From positions 3,820,528-3,884,527 of the forward strand of contig NW_025062475.1 in assembly GCF_000002995.4 (NCBI RefSeq): a stretch of DNA of 64,000 nt. Direction: 5' to 3'. This DNA comes from Brugia malayi. Taxonomy: Eukaryota; Nematoda; Chromadorea; Rhabditida; Onchocercidae. Shown here piece by piece: positions 1 to 13,022 of the stretch. The notes beneath the pieces are model-generated. The model was not told the DNA's origin. It saw only the letters and a program-made list of their open reading frames with translations, and did not search any database. The stretch's first letter is position 1, and each line of letters begins with the position of its first letter. Made by a program: the position numbers and the translations under genes.

Positions 1-786
1 TAGACGAAATTATCCAATTTTTCTTATTATCTCTCATATTTTTAGTTAAGAAAAGAAAAAAAAAAGAAAGAAGCAATAGTATGAAAGGGATTAATTCGTA
101 AATGTTTGAACAGAAAAATATTAGAATAAATTTAACTTTTTAAAATCTCAGAAAAAATTTGAAAAAAAAAAAATTCTGTATTTGTTGACAATCTTTTTAA
201 ATTAGAAAAGACAATAGAATCTATGAAATTTTAAAAAAAAATTTAGGATTTCAAGAACTCATGATGATATGACCTTTATACACGTTAGTGTTGCTAATAT
301 TACGTTTACAAGTGCATAGAGAACAAAGATTGATAAGAGGTGAAGAAATAACATTCGGCAGACATGCATACACTAGAAGAGACATCCATAGTAAGACAGA
401 AAGAAGACACATGTGAAGTAGTGGGAGTAATTACGTATTAATGCTGAGTTAGTGTCGTCTCTTTTTTTACGTGCTGGTTTTACGTACGTACGTGATCTCT
501 CGTCAATATGTCAATCTCTATCATTTTGTTGTATATTTGTTGCAAAATTATTCAATAATTTCCATGTGTCTAGCTAAAATGTTTGCTTTTAGCAAGTTAA
601 TGCAAAAAATTGCTCATTAATTGATAGATAATATTTACTGAGAAGAAATTCAATTTATGCATTTTATATTATCTACGTATTGCATCTAAAGTTTCACGTA
701 AAAACTTGAACCAATTACGCGTTTTTTGTAACGTGATCTCTCGTCGTAAGCAATTCACTACTTATTCCCATCTTCAGTAATTACAC
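1..786. other. 5' flank of EEF1AKMT2-like gene, no coding seen
   Basis: AT-rich flank with no supportable exon. It holds a run of ACGT-containing motifs around 465-495 and a 15-bp element, ACGTGATCTCTCGTC, present exactly at 490-504 and again at 731-745. The second copy lies about 40 bases before the likely trans-splice acceptor of the next gene, so this stretch is the likely promoter region. That role is inferred. Confidence 0.5.
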
Positions 787-793
787 TTTACAG
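787..793 (+). promoter_or_regulatory. Candidate spliced-leader acceptor (EEF1AKMT2-like)
   Basis: TTTACAG stands 22 bases before the start codon with no upstream coding exon in sight. The short leader after it is a GA repeat. This is the arrangement expected of a nematode spliced-leader trans-splice site. Confidence 0.5.
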
Positions 794-815
794 AGAGAGA
801 AAGAGAGAGAGAGAT

Positions 816-2758
816 ATGGCTAATGAAAGTCCCAGGAATGTAACTGAGGATGAAATTATTTGTTCAAAGCTTGCTACTAAAGAATAGTAAGGTTTAAAAT
901 ATTCTTTTTGTTCTTTCTTTAGAAAAGAAATGCAACTTTGCATTATTAACACTGTCTGTTAAATCAATTGTCAGTTTCTCATTACTATTGAAGTATGAAG
1001 TATTTAATAGCATGCTAAAAGTTAACATGAATTGAAAAAAAAAGAGGAGATCAGTTGGTTTCTTTTAATGTTAGGGAATGAATCATTTATTAGGATTAAG
1101 GTAATATTGCAGTTGGATTGAACATTACGAAAGAGAACTGAAAAATTTCGAAGAATTTGGAGATGAGGGTGAGATATGGTTTGGACATACTGCTGAAAAT
1201 CGCTTGGTGAAGTACGTTAGCGGGAATGAACAGTTATCAAAATCATGCAAATTGATTGATTTTGGTTGTGGCAATGGTTCTTTATTGAGAGCACTGGTAT
1301 GTATAGCTAAAGTTATAGCTGAAGTATTGCATTTCAGAGTAACCAGGTAATAGTTCTGTGCAAAAAAATGCAACTCAAGAAAATTGGAAAATGCATTACA
1401 AATAGAATTTCTTAAATTTTGACCATATGCGTTGCTCAAAATGCTTTAAGCTTGCCAAGCAAGTAGATTAATTTGTTTTGGTGTTTTATTATGAGAAAGA
1501 AAAAAACCAAAACTTTTAGTTAACTTCTGTACAAGTGTAGCCAAAACGAACTTCTATTAATTTATCATTTCCTTTGAGGAAGTTTGCACTGCTTTGCTAG
1601 ACAGGGAGGGAGTATATATTATAGCTTGAGATAAATAGGCAAGATCAATAATGTCACCTCATCATTGAGGTGACATTATTAAAATAATGATTCAAGCCGA
1701 AGTCTAATCACTTACATTTTTTTTCCTATCTCTCCTATTGTAAACTACGTTTCTACATTCTTTTCATTGAAAATGTTCCTTTCTGCTTCCTTTTCATCTT
1801 CACATATAATAAAAGTTTTTCATTTGCAGTGACAGAAAGGACAGTTGCAGTTTGCAGACTAATTGGCTTGCTTTATAATTATTAGACCTATAATTATTAA
1901 ATTTTATTGAAAATTTTTACATACCTGATGATAGAGATGGATTCTGTGTCATCCATATTTTTCTTCACTTCAGCGACAAGAAGGCTATTCTCATTTGTGT
2001 GGTGTTGATTATTCCGAAGAGGCAATATCATTAGCCAGGAAACTTGCAAACAAAAAATACGCAGGAAGTATTCAAATTGATTTTTGGGTAATACTTGATT
2101 TTTATCCATAATATCCATTATATCTTATATCCATAATATAATCAGTAAGACATTTCTAGTTTTAAATGTGACAGTCATTTTTAGGTAGTCGATCTACTGA
2201 GTGAAGATATTAATTTGGGGAAATTCGACGCAGTGCTTGACAAAGGCACTTGGGATGCGCTGTCACTCTCAGTCGATCGTGATTATCGTTTGAAAAAATA
2301 CAAGGCAAATGTTTGCAGAACTCTGAGATCTTCTGGATTTTTCATCATTTGTTCATGTAATTTCTCGAGGTAGTGTCTTATTTATGGGAATTACTTAATA
2401 CATAGAATTCATTAATCGCCATGAATCTTTTTGACAGACCTTAGTACAACCTTATCCTATTCTGGTGACTTTAGCAAATAAAGTTCGTTATTATAGAGCG
2501 TAAAGAGAAATTTGGATCTTTTAACTATATAGTTCAACAGTTTAAATTATTACCAACTTATACGACTTCATCTTTTTTTTCTTTTTTGAGTGAAGTATTT
2601 TCCCACTGTAGAATAATCTACATTACAGGGATGAACTGAAAAAGCAATTTGTTGGTGAAGAATTAGGTTTTCTCGAAGAAGTCCCATCTAAAAATATTTT
2701 TGAATTCGGTGGTCGAAAGGGTTCAACTACAACATGCATGGTATTTCAAAGACAGTAA
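816..2758 (+). CDS. EEF1AKMT2: eEF1A lysine N-methyltransferase, METTL10/EFM4 type
   Basis: Five exons (816-886, 1113-1296, 1974-2087, 2185-2369, 2629-2758) join in frame to 227 residues, close to the usual family length. The product is a class I SAM-dependent methyltransferase expected to methylate a lysine of translation elongation factor eEF1A in the cytosol. Family marks are the N-terminal block YERELKNFEEFGDEGEIWFG, SAM motif I DFGCGNG (residues 73-79), the acidic end of strand 2 in GVDYSEEAI, and the post-I block DKGTWDALSL (from residue 142). The start is set by an acceptor-like TTTACAG 22 bases upstream. All introns are GT-AG. Intron 2 contains a perfect 15-bp-stem hairpin (1647-1680). 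The gene converges on the extended synaptotagmin gene. Family assignment is secure; the substrate is inferred from the family. Confidence 0.92.
1647..1680. repeat. Perfect 15-bp inverted repeat, 4-nt loop, in intron 2
   Basis: AATAATGTCACCTCA (1647-1661) is followed by the loop TCAT and then its exact reverse complement (1666-1680). It lies in an intron of the methyltransferase gene and is not explained by low complexity. Confidence 0.9.
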
Positions 2759-3643
2759 ATTCGACAAGAAAATAAGAAAATATGGTTTCCTTTTATGCAT
2801 CTATTTAGGTAAATATATCAGAACCAGCTTAATGACATATTTTCTTGCTAACAGAGTTTTTACTTTGATGTCAAAATGCTCTCGTAATTGTTTATCACAC
2901 TAAATTTATCACAAAGAAGTGAAAGGTTGAAGTATTACCAGTTTTGTGAAGTATTACATTTAAACGCTTTGGTGGGTTTATCGCATCGTGTCATTAAATT
3001 AAAAAGAAAAAGAAAGAGTTTTCAGTAAGGGCTGAAGTGGGTATAAGTGATAAGAGACTATTCAGGCAAGATGTGAAATGTCAGAAAAACTTAACAAAGA
3101 TGTTCAGTAAAAACCAGAATATGGAACTTTCTAAAGATTTTTTTGAAGCTTTTGTGGAATCTTGCAGATTCGATAATGTAAAAGAAACCAAGTGTTTATA
3201 AAAGATACTGCACATGTACGGTTGGCACTGAACATCTTTTGATGATATACCATGCTTCTTCAATGTTAGTAAGTTCTATTTATATTTTAACTTTTTTTTT
3301 GTACCTATAAAGATGAACAGAGCGTTTAGCAGAATAAAAAATAAAAAAAAAAAAAAAATGAATTAGTCACTTGTCGGTAAACGGAAAATGATGCTCGTTT
3401 TGAGAGGAACAAATTGGATATGGAAGATTGGAATTATCTTAGTACCATCAAAAAATTCATTGATTGTCTTTCCAAGAACATAAGTTGAATGAATGCAAAT
3501 ATATTAACAAAAGTCAGAATAGGAAAATGGAAAATCACGGATTGGCAATATCAACTAAAATGTGGAAGTAAATTCAAAACAGCATAGATGCAATTGCAGT
3601 ATCAAAACTCGGGATACGTGCGCTACTGACTGCGACCTGATAA
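2759..3643. other. Convergent intergenic spacer
   Basis: Holds the 3' ends of the methyltransferase gene (+) and the extended synaptotagmin gene (-). Short open frames here show no coding character. No repeat family or RNA gene was recognised. Confidence 0.5.
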
Positions 3644-6600
3644 TCAACTACATTTGAGATCATACCAAAAACTCGAGAATTCTTCCGTTATTTTCAGACT
3701 ATCCAATTTTATTTGTACCTACAAAAATATGCAAAGATAATTTGGGAAACTATTTTTTAGACAACTACATTAGTACTTTTTAAAAAGACTTTGAACAATA
3801 ATGAATCCCAAAAATATTTAGAGGCAAAAATTTTAAAGAATTTATTGGACAAACGAACCATCCCAAGAACTGGAGGTTTGCTAAAAGGTCCATAATTGAT
3901 AGCGTCCTTTACAGTGAAGATAAGCATGTGATTCTCGATATCGCTAAAGTGCAGATCAAATTCGAATCTGAAGAATTTAATGTTAAGAAATACAATGATG
4001 AAATTTGATTTGATTCACTACGAATCCCACCATATATTATAATGGAGAGATGTCTCAGTGTTTTAAGGCAAATAAAATGAAGCTTTGCATCTCAAACAAA
4101 GTCACTTTTCATTCGAAAATACTGCATCTATGCCAACTGCTGAAAACTGCGGGAAATAAATCCTTAGAAATGAATATCTGATCAGACTTACTGCACATTT
4201 CTCGAAGAGAATGATTTGAAGAAAAAAATGTGATTAATAGAAACTGACTCATTATCGAAAACCGGATCAAGAGATTTCTTAACAATTGCTGTTTTTCGTT
4301 TCTCACCGCCATACATATTGTCGGAAGGTGTTAGACGTACAGTTAGGTACGGATCTGCAGAACCTTGACTGTCAAGTGGATACAAGTCTCTGAAATATCA
4401 TAGATATATGTATAGATGAAAGCTCAATAATTACAAATCCAATCGAGATGCACGGGAGAGTATTAGGAACATGATTATATGTTCCTTTGTTTTAAACGAA
4501 TGTTCCAAGTAATTCGGGACACACCACATCAAAAAACTAATCAACAATCAATAAAAATATAACAAAAAGTGATACATAGAAATGGATTTATAACACATCT
4601 ATTTTGTAATAAGTATTGTGAGTCAGTGCTACAGATTTAAAAGGTAATCTTTCCATATGAGATTTGTTTATACTTATTTGTTAGAGAATTTATAACATAA
4701 AAACAGTTTATAATTATTTGAAACTGAATAATACGCACATTATACGTATGACCCGAACTATCAGCTTGTTTGTTTCTTTCAGATGTTGAAGACCAAACTG
4801 CAAGCGACCACTTTCACCAGTGCTAAAAAAAGATATGGAGAAAATACAATATAGAAGTTTGCTGAAAAATTCAGAAAGTCAACATAAGTAATCGCTGTTT
4901 TCTAATATTGCTGAAATATATCTCAAAAAACCTACGGCTTTTCTTTGCTTTGCGTATGTTTTGTTAGAAACAGTTTTTCACCAAAAGTACGACGACGTCT
5001 ATATGCACTTGTAGCTGAATCACTACTGTTTCTTCTTGTTTTCATCTTTTCGTTAATTGATAATTTCGAATCCAAAATTGATGTTTTACCCTCATTCGAT
5101 TTCACCTCATATTCTGCGAAATTTCTACTTCGCTCATTACTTTTATCAGCTGCTACTAATTTTTCAGCTCTTTCAATGAACACTTCTAAAAAATATGACC
5201 GAAATATATAATCATTTTTGAACAGACAATAACTTAACTTGAACTAAAAAGAATAAATCCCATTACAGTACTATTTGTTGATCATTCGACTGAATTTTCT
5301 AAACCTTTTTGGAGTGCAAAAAATAAAAACTGTATACAAAGCAAAGTGAAAACAGGAGGGAACTACGATTCAAGTAACGAAAATAATCATTTAAAAATTT
5401 GCCACATGTAACGTATCTTTGCACTGATAAAAGTTAGTAACTGTAAAAATTCCTTCTCACATACACACATCAGATATGGAAAAAAATGGGATATGTTTTT
5501 AATTTAAATAAAATCTTACCATTACCATAAATTGCTTTTCCATTACCACCAGAAACAGAATTCCTTTTTTGTTGATCGGTAACCAAAGCCTATAAAAACA
5601 AATACAACAGGGTAATCCTAACCAGAAGTCTATATGTACCACAAATTTTTTTAGTCCTCAAAAAACGAAAAGCTCAGTTCAAAATATCCCTTAGATCGTA
5701 TAATATATCTAAGAGAAGGATATTCGTTGAGTCCCTTCTAAGATAGTTTTAGAAGAAAAATACCTTACATTTCAATATGTTATGGAAAATCTAATAACCA
5801 AAGGTACGTAACATAACAGCCATATATTTACATTTTTTATCCTAATTAATTTACCCTGATGCGCGCTGTGATGACCATTGGACTCTGATGAACTCCTAGT
5901 GTTAATGGGAAGGTTTGTTCAAATAATTCCAAATTCGGTTCTAGCAAAATTGTCTTCAGCGGCAAAACGAATTCACCCAGAGAACGTTTTGTTGTATGAT
6001 CGATAGCCTTGAAAATAGGAAAGAACAATAAAGATTGAAGATATTTCGTATCGATTAGAGCATCATAACAACTCTCTATGTATGGAAAACATATAATTTT
6101 GTGTTACTCTATTTTTCATAATTTTACCAAAGCACTTATTCTGAGAATTTCAGAGTATTTCTTCGCAACAATATCTTTAGTCACAGATTGGGAAAAGTAC
6201 CATTTTAAAGTATTTGAAATGTTATTAGGTAGAATCATTAATTAAATGGTGTAAGTCAATTATGTCATACCTCAAATTTCACTTCTTGCCTTTCGGGATA
6301 ACGAACAAAAAACAGAATCTTGATCTGGAATAATGGATTAACAGTTCTTATTTTCGTCGGCGTTTGTTGGAAATCTTTTCCAACACTTACCATAATATAT
6401 GGCGACGGTTCCAATTTTGCTTTTGGATACTAAAAAATTGAAATAAAAAACTTGAAAATAGCTTGTTACAACGAAAAGAGTAGATTATCGAGGATGATTT
6501 GCTGGTCAAAGTGTTTACCAGTTATTTAAACTGAAAGAAATTTGGACTACATATCTGATTTCTGCCCAGATCTTCAACACAAGATGCAACTAATATACAT

Positions 6601-9600
6601 GCCTAGCTAACCAAATTTTGAGAAACTGTAGCGAATCAGCGCCAATAGCATTTCCTTATCAACTTAAGATGAAACTAAATTTACCGGCAAATCAGATACA
6701 CTGTCAATAAAGATCATAAGCAATGCTGAATGTACTGGTTTATCAGTATTGAACCAATAGCTTCCAAATTCCTGATAAGTAAAGTCTGCAGGCGAACATG
6801 ATAAATTCATCCAAGCAGCCTAAAAATATACTCGAAAAGCACAATTTTATCAAAAATTAATACGTTATAATGTACCTGAAACAAATGAACCGTGGATACT
6901 TATTTATGTAAAATCTAACAGAATGAGCCAATTTAATTAATGAATATGATATGAGTTTTGTAAGGAAAGATCTACTTACTCATCCGACGATATTTTTTCA
7001 TTATCGAACCCATCCTTAATGCATCATTCTTGTTCTAGGTATGTTATAGGTATACTATTTAAGAAAAAAAGTTAGAAAAAAACAAAGGTAAAACTGAGTT
7101 TAGCTATTGCAACTTCATCTAACATTAGTTAACAATCTACTAAAATGTTTAGAAAGCTTATGCATAATTTCTGAAATAAATAATACCTGGATGTGTATAT
7201 CGCCATGCTTGCATGCATCTAATGGGAACCAGTCATCGAGACTTTTTTTTTCTTTGACATTAATTAGATCGATCGTCAATGTCCCTAATTCCTCATCACT
7301 ACTCGCTTTATCATAATCAAATAATTCTATACGTAACTTTTGTCCATTAGCTTGATCAACAACAAATTCAAAATATTCATTCCAAACTGGATTCAAATTA
7401 TTATCAATCGTTTTGGTTCTATAGAACTGGGAACCAACTGAAAATGTCCAGAGCAGATGAAAGAGATCCAATAAATTTAAATAAATATATCGTTAAAAGT
7501 TATGAGACAACTGAATTGTAAGATAAATGAACGGATCCTAAAAGGTTAGTTAAAAAATCTTTTTTTTAACCAATCACTTCCAAAAATATGGACTTATAGA
7601 GCTAACATAGCATAATGTATAGCAATTACCCCAAATCAAAAAAACACATTCTTAGGTTATAAAAATTACAACGATTTGTTTATAATTAAGAAATGATACC
7701 ATGTATTTGGCAATATGGATCACTTGCCATACTCTTAGTGAATTTTATATCTCTATTTTCCAGATTCCTAGCTTCCACAATTTTCAAACGAAGTACACCA
7801 TCAGGCTCTGGCAAATGCAACTTCGTAATATCGAAATTTGGAGCTAATGGAACAACTATTTCATTCGGAAGCACACATAAAGCCGAAACCTAGAAAATTT
7901 TTTGTATTCACTAAGATTTCACCAATTTTCTTCTGCAGCTGAGAGAAAAACGACAATGTTATGAGTAAAACAGAGAAAAAAAAAACTATGGGAATTTCGT
8001 AGTAGAAGTGAACAAATGTTGAAATCATCTACCTGAGAATCGATTATTGCACGAACTGCATTTAACAAACCAGGCAATTCCACAAATTCACCCATGCCGG
8101 TTAGATTAAAATCGATTTTCTGAAATCTGAAAGAATCAAAATACAAATTAAAATGCAAAAATTTTTACGAAGGAAGTTGATACATGGATGCACCATTGCA
8201 TCATTAACATTGCGTTATTACAATAACTTCAAATTAACTTTGAAAAAAAAGAAAAACAATTTGCTCGTCTCAAATTTGTCGAACTCACCGGTTTTTCCAA
8301 AAAGAACCCGGAAATTCCGCCAACCATTGGCGGATATGGTAGTAATGGCTTCAAGATAGCTCTTAACTTTCCAGAAAACTGGAACAGATCATTTAATTAT
8401 ATCAAAATCACACAGCTAATAATGGTAATGAAGATTAATTGTTGCATTTTTTTAAACAGAATTTTTCTAACTGTTTTATTTTTCCACCATAACGGAAAAT
8501 GTAACCAAATATTTTTTCTAATGTGTTTCAATCTCAAAAACGGTATAAAATACTCACCTGAAGTTGATTTAGACCACCAGTAAAACCAGCAATACTAACA
8601 TCAAAGTCAGCGTCTCCAGCATAAGCGATATCCATATCAACAATAATACGATCTCGACCAACATTATGTGTATACACCTAACCAGAAAGAAAAGACAGAA
8701 ATTAATTACTAATAAACATAAAACTTTCGAAACAATTGTCAAACATGTAAAATACGAGTTAATCTAACGAAAGGTCTATAAGATCCGACAACAAGACTTT
8801 ACCATAAATCTTTCGATGTCTCTCAAAAAAGCAGGTTGTAATAAGAACAAATTTTTATGAAAATTTAAAAGAACTTATGACTGTTACCTTAATGCCACCG
8901 ACACGACACGGAATATCACCCATATCCATTTTCGTGAATTTGAATGACTTGAAGATAGCTGGCAACTGCGATTTAACCTCAGGTTCGATATATTCACGCA
9001 TGAAATACTTGGAATATTCCGTAATGTAGGGCCAAAGTTGCAATATAACCTAAAGAAATGCAATTTTCCTCAGTAAACTTTGACAGCATAAAATTAATAA
9101 CAGTTAGCAGAAATCATACGGAGTTAACCAATATACATAAAGAATTAATGGAAAGCAGTATAGTTTACACACTATAAGCAACGCAACACTGTTTAATCGG
9201 AAACAAACTTTGTTAAGCCATTCCACTCGTTCAGTATCCGGAAATTGAACCCAAGCTGGAAGATCCTGAAGCTGTGCTAATATAACCTGCAAATGAACAA
9301 AAATATGCTTTGTAATTTTTAAACGATGCCACTACTGCCTAAATTTCATCTAATTTTTAAGAAAAATATGAACTTATATTGAATAAACAAGCATTATCTG
9401 AACAACTAAAACCAACCTCTCGTTCTCTTAGAGCGGCTTGTCTCAAACCCAGCAGTCGTTTCTCGCGTTGTCGCCACATATATGATTTTAAACCATTCAA
9501 AGTAACAAGAATCAAAATCCATCCAAACGAAAACTGATAATATCCAAGCAGAAAACAAGACTACAAAAGTCAGATCTAGTTTTAAAAAAATAGATTTAAA

Positions 9601-10523
9601 AAGAAAAAAAAAATTAATTCAACCATTTAATTAGTTAAATACCTTAAATATCTATGAAATGATAGAAATGAGCTAAAAAATTGTACACAGTATGATGACT
9701 AATAATAAATAACAAAAAAATGCTAGTGATTGTTTAATTTTATTCAGACATTAGATATCATTAAATATTTGACAGTTTGATGCTGGAGTTTTCATGCGAC
9801 AAAAAATTGCATAAAAAATAGAGCCGAAATTTAAAACCATAAATTACAATTCAACTCGAAGCTGGAGAATCTAATATTTTGCACTGGCAATGCTTGTAGC
9901 ACCTATGTTTTATGTAATTCAGTTAAGAATCTCAAAACTTTCCATATTTAATCAATCATTTACCTTTTTCACCAATAGTCTAACTTTGATTTAATTATAT
10001 AATTTTCCTTAAAATTATTTAATAATTAAAAAACATAGGAATTCAAACAAGATCCTTCGTGTAAAACAATGCATTCGAATCATTACCAGTTCACCAAATA
10101 ATATTAAATGATTAAAAAATTAACATTAATATTAAATTTTTTTATATTAAAATTTTCATTAACATAAAAATTAATATTAAATGATTAAAAATGAGATATT
10201 TTATAAATTTTTATACATTACATATACTGAAGTAGAGAAAATATACCCCCAAAATGATAAAACTGCCCATTACTGGTATCACATAATTTTGCCATGTCAT
10301 TTTCACACTTTTGCATCAGCCTTTGAATCCTACAGTAGTAGCAATCTAAGAAATAATTCCAATACAATAATCTGAAATGAATGTATAAAAAGAACCAACC
10401 CATGTTAATTAATCGTTTATCCATTAACTTTAATTTCAATAAAAATCTTCTATTCTAATTAAGCAATTATGCTTCCAATCAATTATAACATTTTGATAAC
10501 TATCATATACTTACGATAGCCAT
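3644..10523 (-). CDS. ESYT2: Extended synaptotagmin (TM hairpin, SMP, three C2 domains)
   Basis: Tethers ER to plasma membrane and moves glycerolipids between them. Eighteen exons, read downward: 10523-10515 (tentative), 9560-9417, 9286-9209, 9049-8888, 8677-8558, 8378-8289, 8119-8033, 7889-7700, 7437-7187, 6819-6685, 6429-6271, 6007-5855, 5589-5520, 5185-4936, 4822-4739, 4389-4249, 3967-3859, 3718-3644; all junctions keep frame, giving about 768 residues. In order: membrane hairpin FLLGYYQFSFGWILILVTL; the family mark DLPAWVQFPDTERVEWLNK; SMP domain (about 60-240); C2A with Asp-rich calcium loops (SDPY; DYDKASSDEELG); C2B lacking those Asp residues; a Ser/Arg/Lys-rich linker; and C2C (about 640-768) ending FWYDLKCS. 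The 9-base first exon ATGGCTATC has an acceptor-like TTTAG 3 bases before the ATG and a strong GTAAGT donor, but is a guess; the rest is well supported. Confidence 0.9.
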
Positions 10524-10533
10524 CTCCTAAAGA

Positions 10534-11628
10534 ATTAAATTCTATCACTCCAATAAATACTGAAATTTCAATGAATCATACGAAGTGATTAGTCAGCAAT
10601 TTTCCATTAATTAAATTCATCATTGTTTAGTACTTTTCGATATCTTCTCATGTCTTTTTATTATTATTTAGAGGAAAATTTTTATAAAAACTTTTACAAG
10701 AATAAACAGTGCACAGTGCAGCAAATAATTCCAACCGAGAAAAAAAAAAGCATTAGAACAAAATTTGACTAATAATTAAAAAAGCCAATAATATAAGAGT
10801 ACGAGAATGTGTACATAACGAGCAGAATCGATGAGACTAATTTTAGTTGTCATCCCAATTAGCTAACTAACAACCAATAATTACACTTACATTCTTCTCT
10901 TACAGGTATCATTACTTTTTATTGTAATCATTAGATGAAGCATAACTGAATGCAAACATAAGCTTATAAAAGATGCCAATTTCAGTGAATGAACATATAT
11001 GTATTTCTTTTCCACCAAAATAATTAGAGAAAAAGTGCAACAATGAACTATAATAGCTTAAATCTTTCTGTTAGTCTCCTGTTCAACTTGAAAAACACAA
11101 TTATCCCATACAGCTGTTCTTTCACTGCTATATATCACTTTTCCGATGGACGGCTGTATAGTTGAATGTTTTTTTACACTTTCAAGACTACAAATTTAAT
11201 ATAAAAAAAAGCAGTCAAAAATCGTTTATTTGCCGTTGAAAAATCTTAACAAGATTTCAAATTATATTATAAATGTTTTGAAGTTTAACTAATTTATCTG
11301 AAAAACACCGAACAACATAGAAATTCTTAAAAAGGTCAAAAAAAAAAAATCTGAATTAAAATAATGGAATTAAAAAAATAAACAATGGAAAATGATTACT
11401 GTATGATGACAGTATTAAATATGCATCTATAAGAAAATAGTCCGAAATTTATAAACAATCAGGTACCTCTAACTGAATCCTCATACAATCAATCAATCAT
11501 ATAATAGATCCATAAACGAGAAAAAACTTTGAAAAACTCTTTCTACTACAACGAATTCCTTCCATAAGTCAAAATCACTGTCAAACACTACCAATAACAT
11601 ACATTATTAAAGTGTAAAAAAAGAATAT
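10534..11628. other. Spacer between ESYT and BCAS2 genes
   Basis: AT-rich, no supported exon. A second possible ESYT first exon, ATGATACCT followed by GTAAGA (10904-10912, minus), lies here. It is less convincing than the one at 10515-10523 because no acceptor-like sequence precedes it. Confidence 0.4.
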
Positions 11629-13013
11629 CTATGAAATGAATTTAGCTTTCTTGGCCAACACCTCATTATCTGCTGCTAGTTCCTGGCAAGCAAGTTCCAT
11701 CTTGTAATTTTTGGTGACCATTTGTACCCAGTTTTGCTCCAAATCCTTCAGTTTTAATCCCGCTTCCATCTGACTTTTCCGCCGTCTCGAATGAATTTCC
11801 ATTACTTCTTCTCGAAGCTGAAGATTTCCCTAATTTTAAATCATGAAATAAAGTGAAGTAAAAGAAAAGTGAAAAATAAAGTGAAGAAAGGCCTAAATAA
11901 AAGTGTACGATTAAATTTATATATAGAAATTAGAGAAGAGCAAGTACATAAGTAAATAAACTAGTGAGCGAGATATGATAGATGTAAAAGACTAATAATC
12001 CATGCAAGCAAATTACTGAACAATTTTCAAAGCATTTAAAACATGAACAATAGCGCTAAAAACAAACGAGATTTATAAGAAACAAAAAAATGACATTTAC
12101 GATCTCGGGAATGATTTAAGATTGATACCTTCCTTAGTTCTTTCTCTTCACAATGCAACATAGTCTCCAGTTCTTTATTGTATCGAAGATAAACAGGTGG
12201 CGCATGCTCATCCATCAGTTGCAAATTAATATTACGAAGTAATAAATGTTCATTCTGTGCAGCTGCATTACGAATAGCCTTAATCATTATTATCACTACC
12301 GATATTCAGAAGCTTAAAGAAATTGGAATAAAGATTAAAATTCAATTAAAAATTAGAAAGAAATTTCGTTGAAAACATACTTTTCTCCACGAAGTTTTAT
12401 CACCCTGTCGTCCTGTTGTTGAGGGACATGATAATTCATATCGTGACATATCTAATTTTGGCATTTCCTAAAAAATCCCATTGCAGATGTAAATGATAGA
12501 ATTACTACTTTCAGAAATCTACAAAAGTTAGGAGGGAAGAAGCAAATGAAGAGTTTTTAATTTCTTAAACCTAAATTCTTAACCAGACGCCTTTCTGTGA
12601 TCGATCTTTCTGTCACTACTCTATTTGCTATCTGCAAAAATAAAGCATTCTAATATCTTATAAAGCTTAGATAAGTCAACTCTTCAAACTTCCTCATTAA
12701 ACCCTCAATGCCATAATTTTACAAGAAAACGAAAAATGTAACTTACTTGCTTTTTCGACATTCTAATGTGTTCTTTGATCAGACAAGGGGTTAAAAACAC
12801 GTCAAAATCAGGAGGTGACATGTTTTGCAGATAATTTTTAACTGGACGAAAAACCCGACATTCGTCTTCGATCATCTGCATTGCCATCTGTCGATCGGAT
12901 TCTGTATAATCCGAATCAAGATACGGCAGAGCATCCACTAAAACTGCTGCATCTTCCGATCTGCTTACTGTAGCCGTAATACACGGCACTACAGCCATGG
13001 ATGTAGATTCCAT
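11629..13013 (-). CDS. BCAS2: Pre-mRNA-splicing factor SPF27 (BCAS2)
   Basis: Core subunit of the Prp19/NTC complex that activates the spliceosome in the nucleus. Five exons, all in frame: 13013-12747, a 48-base exon 12646-12589 region read as IANRVVTERSITERRL, 12467-12381, 12278-12129 and 11829-11629, giving about 250 residues (human 225). Family marks are VDALPYLDSDY near the N-terminus, FRPVKNYLQNMSPPDFDVF, a DMSRYELSCPS block matching the human KRYELPAPS segment, an AQNEHLLLRNINLQLMDEH helix, and a C-terminal coiled coil containing EQNWVQMVTKNYKMEL. Exon 4 uses an ATTAAG acceptor chosen because it aligns with human without a gap. The start has an acceptor-like TTTCCAG two bases upstream, pointing to trans-splicing. 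Assignment is secure; the small second exon is the least certain part. Confidence 0.9.
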
Positions 13014-13015
13014 TT

Positions 13016-13022
13016 CTGGAAA
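13016..13022 (-). promoter_or_regulatory. Candidate spliced-leader acceptor (BCAS2)
   Basis: On the minus strand TTTCCAG ends two bases before the start codon, preceded by a pyrimidine-rich run. No upstream coding exon is seen, so spliced-leader addition is the likely use. Confidence 0.6.

Noticed and set aside
3757..3858. Read-through C-terminus of the extended synaptotagmin to a stop at 3757
   Set aside because: Splicing from 3859 to 3718 gives VQIKLDSLK...FWYDL, which matches the end of the family's C2C domain; the read-through does not.
4945..5211. 88-codon plus frame
   Set aside because: Antisense shadow of an extended synaptotagmin exon (5185-4936).
6385..6390. GTAAGT donor-like site inside the C2B exon of the extended synaptotagmin (minus strand)
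   Set aside because: Reading through keeps the frame and aligns with the C2B strands without a gap, so it is judged an unused cryptic donor.
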